Shown here piece by piece: positions 62,513 through 64,000 of a stretch of DNA of 64,000 nucleotides. Position 1 is the first letter of the stretch. The number at the start of each line of letters is the position of its first letter. This DNA is from Ferruginibacter sp050611725. Its GTDB lineage: Bacteria; Bacteroidota; Bacteroidia; Chitinophagales; Chitinophagaceae. The stretch is taken from NCBI RefSeq assembly GCF_050611725.1, contig NZ_JBODJB010000001.1:1550001-1614000 (forward strand), read 5' to 3'. Under the pieces are notes generated by a model that was not told the DNA's origin, searched no databases, and saw nothing but the letters and a program-made list of their open reading frames with translations. Both the position numbers and the translations under genes were made by a program.

Positions 62513-62537
62513 GTTCGATCTTTGTTTAAATCTAAAA

Positions 62538-63218
62538 ATGATGTATAAAATAAAATACGGCCTTCTTGTTTTATTTACGATTGTATACAGTGGATTGAAT
62601 GCTCAGTATAAATCATTTAGTCTTACCCCTCAAGGTGATACACTGAATGCTGTTGATAATAAAGGTTTGAAACAGGGGAAATGGGTAAATACAGTTCCGG
62701 AATTAAGAGGCAATCCGGGTTATGATGAAGAAGGCGTTTATAAAGATGATAAGAAAGAAGGAGTTTGGCGAAAGTATTCTGCCGAAGGTGATCTGTTGGC
62801 GGTAGAAAATTATAAATTCGGAGGAAAAGACGGTATTCAGCAATATTATACGTTTTTAGGCTCTATAGAAAGGGAGGAAGAGTGGCATTCTTACAACCCC
62901 GATGCTCCTTATGATACGATCCCGATTTATGGTACCACTAATAATGATATCATTGAATATAAGGTTGTAAAAGCTACCCAGTATAGTGTGCCCCATGGTA
63001 CCTGGAAATATTTTTCTCCGGATGGAAGAGTTACCAAAGCAGATAAATACGAAAGGGGGCGGTTAATTGTTGATGCACCCGAGCCGCCGGCTGCAGAACC
63101 TGTTGCAACTGAAAAACCAAAAGAGAAAACAAAACCACAGGAAGTACTCGACTACGAAAAAAAATACAGCAAGAAAAAAAGGGAGCATATGGAGAGGGAA
63201 GGGAAGACCAGTTTGTAG
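62538..63218 (+). CDS. secreted MORN/YwqK-like repeat protein
   Basis: The 226-residue protein has a signal peptide (ending GLNAQ). Repeated short strands have the form GKW or GTWKYFSPDGRVTKADKYERGRL and GVWRKYSAEGDLLAVENYKFGGKDG, as in MORN-repeat and YwqK-type proteins. The C-terminal tail (about 180-226) is Lys/Glu-rich. Function unknown; the label 'antitoxin' seen in databases for such proteins is not supported by context. The first two codons are both ATG. Confidence 0.8.
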   Translation: MMYKIKYGLLVLFTIVYSGLNAQYKSFSLTPQGDTLNAVDNKGLKQGKWVNTVPELRGNPGYDEEGVYKDDKKEGVWRKYSAEGDLLAVENYKFGGKDGIQQYYTFLGSIEREEEWHSYNPDAPYDTIPIYGTTNNDIIEYKVVKATQYSVPHGTWKYFSPDGRVTKADKYERGRLIVDAPEPPAAEPVATEKPKEKTKPQEVLDYEKKYSKKKREHMEREGKTSL

Positions 63219-63242
63219 GCTCGTACAAAAATATTTTACAAT

Positions 63243-63280
63243 AGGGGGCAACTTAATTCAAGTTGCCTCTTTTATTTTTG
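63243..63280 (+). terminator. terminator overlapping a -7 element
   Basis: Arms GGCAACTT and AAGTTGCC around a 5-nt loop (63247-63267) are followed by TCTTTTATTTTTG. The T-rich exit contains TATTTTTG (63273-63280), a TAnnTTTG match ending four bases before the haemoglobin ATG, which would give a leaderless or near-leaderless mRNA. Confidence 0.65.
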
Positions 63281-63284
63281 ATAA

Positions 63285-63665
63285 ATGAAAAAGGACATAG
63301 AGCATATCGACGATATTAAATTATTAGTAGATAGTTTTTACAAAAAAGTTATTGTAGTTGAAACAATCGGATATTTTTTTACTAAAGTGATACAGTTTGA
63401 CTGGCAGGTACACTTACCCGTTATGTATAGTTTTTGGGATACTATTTTATTCGGCACTATGAGCTACAAAGGCAACCCTATGGTCAAGCACATTGAAATG
63501 AATAAAAAAGAAAGCCTGAAAAAAGAACATTTTGATCAATGGATGAAATTGTGGAAAGAGACGATTGATGAATTATTTATTGGTGAAAAAGCGAATGAAG
63601 CTAAAAAGAGGGCCGGTAGTATAGCACAGTTGATGCAATATAAAATACAAAACACAATTGTATGA
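63285..63665 (+). CDS. group III truncated haemoglobin
   Basis: The 126-residue protein has the group III pattern: 'DIKLLVDSFYKKVIVVETIGYFF', 'WQVHLPVMYSFWDTILFGTMSYKGNPM', 'HFDQWMKLWKETIDELFIGEKANEAKKRAGSIAQLMQYKI'. His82 is the proximal haem ligand and Trp86 is the group III-conserved tryptophan. These small globins bind oxygen or nitric oxide and are linked to microaerobic or nitrosative metabolism. Between its upstream terminator and a repeat element; katG is close by on the other strand. Confidence 0.9.
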   Translation: MKKDIEHIDDIKLLVDSFYKKVIVVETIGYFFTKVIQFDWQVHLPVMYSFWDTILFGTMSYKGNPMVKHIEMNKKESLKKEHFDQWMKLWKETIDELFIGEKANEAKKRAGSIAQLMQYKIQNTIV

Positions 63666-63667
63666 TT

Positions 63668-63759
63668 CAGGATTTGCAGGATTTACAAGATTGGTTCTAC
63701 TTAATTAGAAAAGTTATCCTTTCCTAAAGCTCTAATCCTGCTAATGTTCATCCTGATTC
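63668..63759. repeat. intergenic 9-bp-period inverted element
   Basis: The left arm is CAGGATTTG, CAGGATTTA, CAAGATTGG (63668-63694). The right arm is an inverted version, with AATCCTGCTA and ATCCTGATTC (63734-63759). Arms are separated by about 40 bp. Confidence 0.75.
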
Positions 63760-63771
63760 GGACAAATGAAT

Positions 63772-63806
63772 AAAAAAATCCCCTCACTTTAGTGAAGGGA
63801 TTTTTT
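63772..63806. terminator. bidirectional terminator
   Basis: Arms ATCCCcTCACT and AGTGAaGGGAT (one mismatch) are flanked by an A-run and a T-run. It serves the haemoglobin gene and the leftward gene at the window end. Confidence 0.85.
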
Positions 63807-63824
63807 ACGTTGTCTTGAAAAGTA

Positions 63825-64000
63825 TTATGCTTCTTTTTCAGCATCAGCAGCACCATCCAATTTAGCTTTCAAATCAGCTAATGCGCTGATATCACCTAAG
63901 GTAGATTTTTCTACTTTGCTTTGAAGATTTTTAACTGCTTTCTTAGTTACTTCAGCTTCCGCTTTTTTCTCTTTAATTACAGCTTGTTTTTCTTCTTCTT
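63825..64000 (-). CDS. C-terminal part of an unidentified Lys/Ala/Glu-rich protein (5' end outside window)
   Basis: The minus-strand frame is open to the window edge and ends at TAA (63825-63827). The 58 visible residues are helical and charged: KQAVIKEKKAEAEVTKKA, VKNLQSKVEKSTLGDISALAD, then LKAKLDGAADAEKEA. Such tails occur on ribosomal proteins (for example the extended bS16 or bL19 of Bacteroidota), but I cannot identify the protein from the tail alone. Strong terminator 18 bp downstream. Confidence 0.6.
   Translation of the reverse strand, partial: EEEKQAVIKEKKAEAEVTKKAVKNLQSKVEKSTLGDISALADLKAKLDGAADAEKEA

Noticed and set aside
62538..63218. Toxin-antitoxin 'YwqK antitoxin' call
   Set aside because: The protein has a signal peptide and no toxin partner next to it; the name would rest only on a loose repeat resemblance.

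Overview
The window is AT-rich bacterial chromosome from the Bacteroidota, most likely the family Chitinophagaceae. Three things point there. Many genes are preceded by the Bacteroidota -7 promoter element TAnnTTTG. There are type IX secretion (T9SS) cargo proteins with both kinds of sorting domain plus a PorP/SprF partner. Several proteins belong to families typical of the phylum (DUF6263, DUF4394, FISUMP, DUF1624). The genus call is inference. No tRNA, rRNA, CRISPR array, prophage or complete insertion sequence is visible.

Layout. 1-7.5 kb: the tail of a RidA-like protein, an alpha-glucan phosphorylase homologue, a DUF6263 secreted protein, a cold-shock protein, a GH28 pectinase and a prolyl oligopeptidase. 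7.5-11 kb: a leftward run of small envelope proteins, a CNNM/HlyC-CorC protein and a PAP2 phosphatase. 11-15 kb: two tandem LtaS-like sulfatase-fold membrane enzymes. 15-20.5 kb: methyltransferase, surE, small membrane proteins, an XRE/S24 self-cleaving repressor with clear operators, ssb and a flavin monooxygenase. 20.5-31.3 kb: envelope glycosyltransferase, DUF1624 acyltransferase-like protein, 2OG oxygenase, SRPBCC protein, methyltransferase, secreted coiled-coil protein, a duplicated DUF4394 lipoprotein, a FISUMP fragment and an amino-acid permease. 31.5-37.7 kb: a rightward series of glutamate-type symporter, DedA, MFS transporter, DUF922 protease and recG. 37.8-43.2 kb: a T9SS module with a 1217-residue PKD/type B cargo, PorP/SprF and a small beta-barrel. 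43.2-49.6 kb: LOG protein, sodium symporter, O-methyltransferase, GH73-LysM hydrolase, hpt and a VWA protein. 49.6-56.2 kb: PfkB kinase, a histidine kinase/response regulator pair, lipoprotein, zinc-ribbon protein, dnaJ-grpE and a minimal T9SS tail protein. 56.3-64 kb: a 1185-residue T9SS type A cargo, katG, a MORN-like secreted protein, a group III truncated haemoglobin and the tail of another gene.

Most genes are housekeeping or envelope genes in short directional runs. Convergent pairs are often only 3-12 bp apart; where there is more room a strong hairpin terminator sits between them.

The most unusual signals are non-coding. At least eight intergenic spots carry runs of 7-, 8- or 9-bp degenerate units, usually followed by an inverted arm with the same period, so the whole element can fold into a hairpin. 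The unit sequence differs between spots but the architecture is the same. Other points of interest are a REP-like nested palindrome near 31.42-31.57 kb, the loss of the pyridoxal-phosphate lysine in the phosphorylase homologue, recG coding sequence with no standard start codon, paired operators at the S24 repressor, and three similar boxes upstream of the large T9SS cargo gene.
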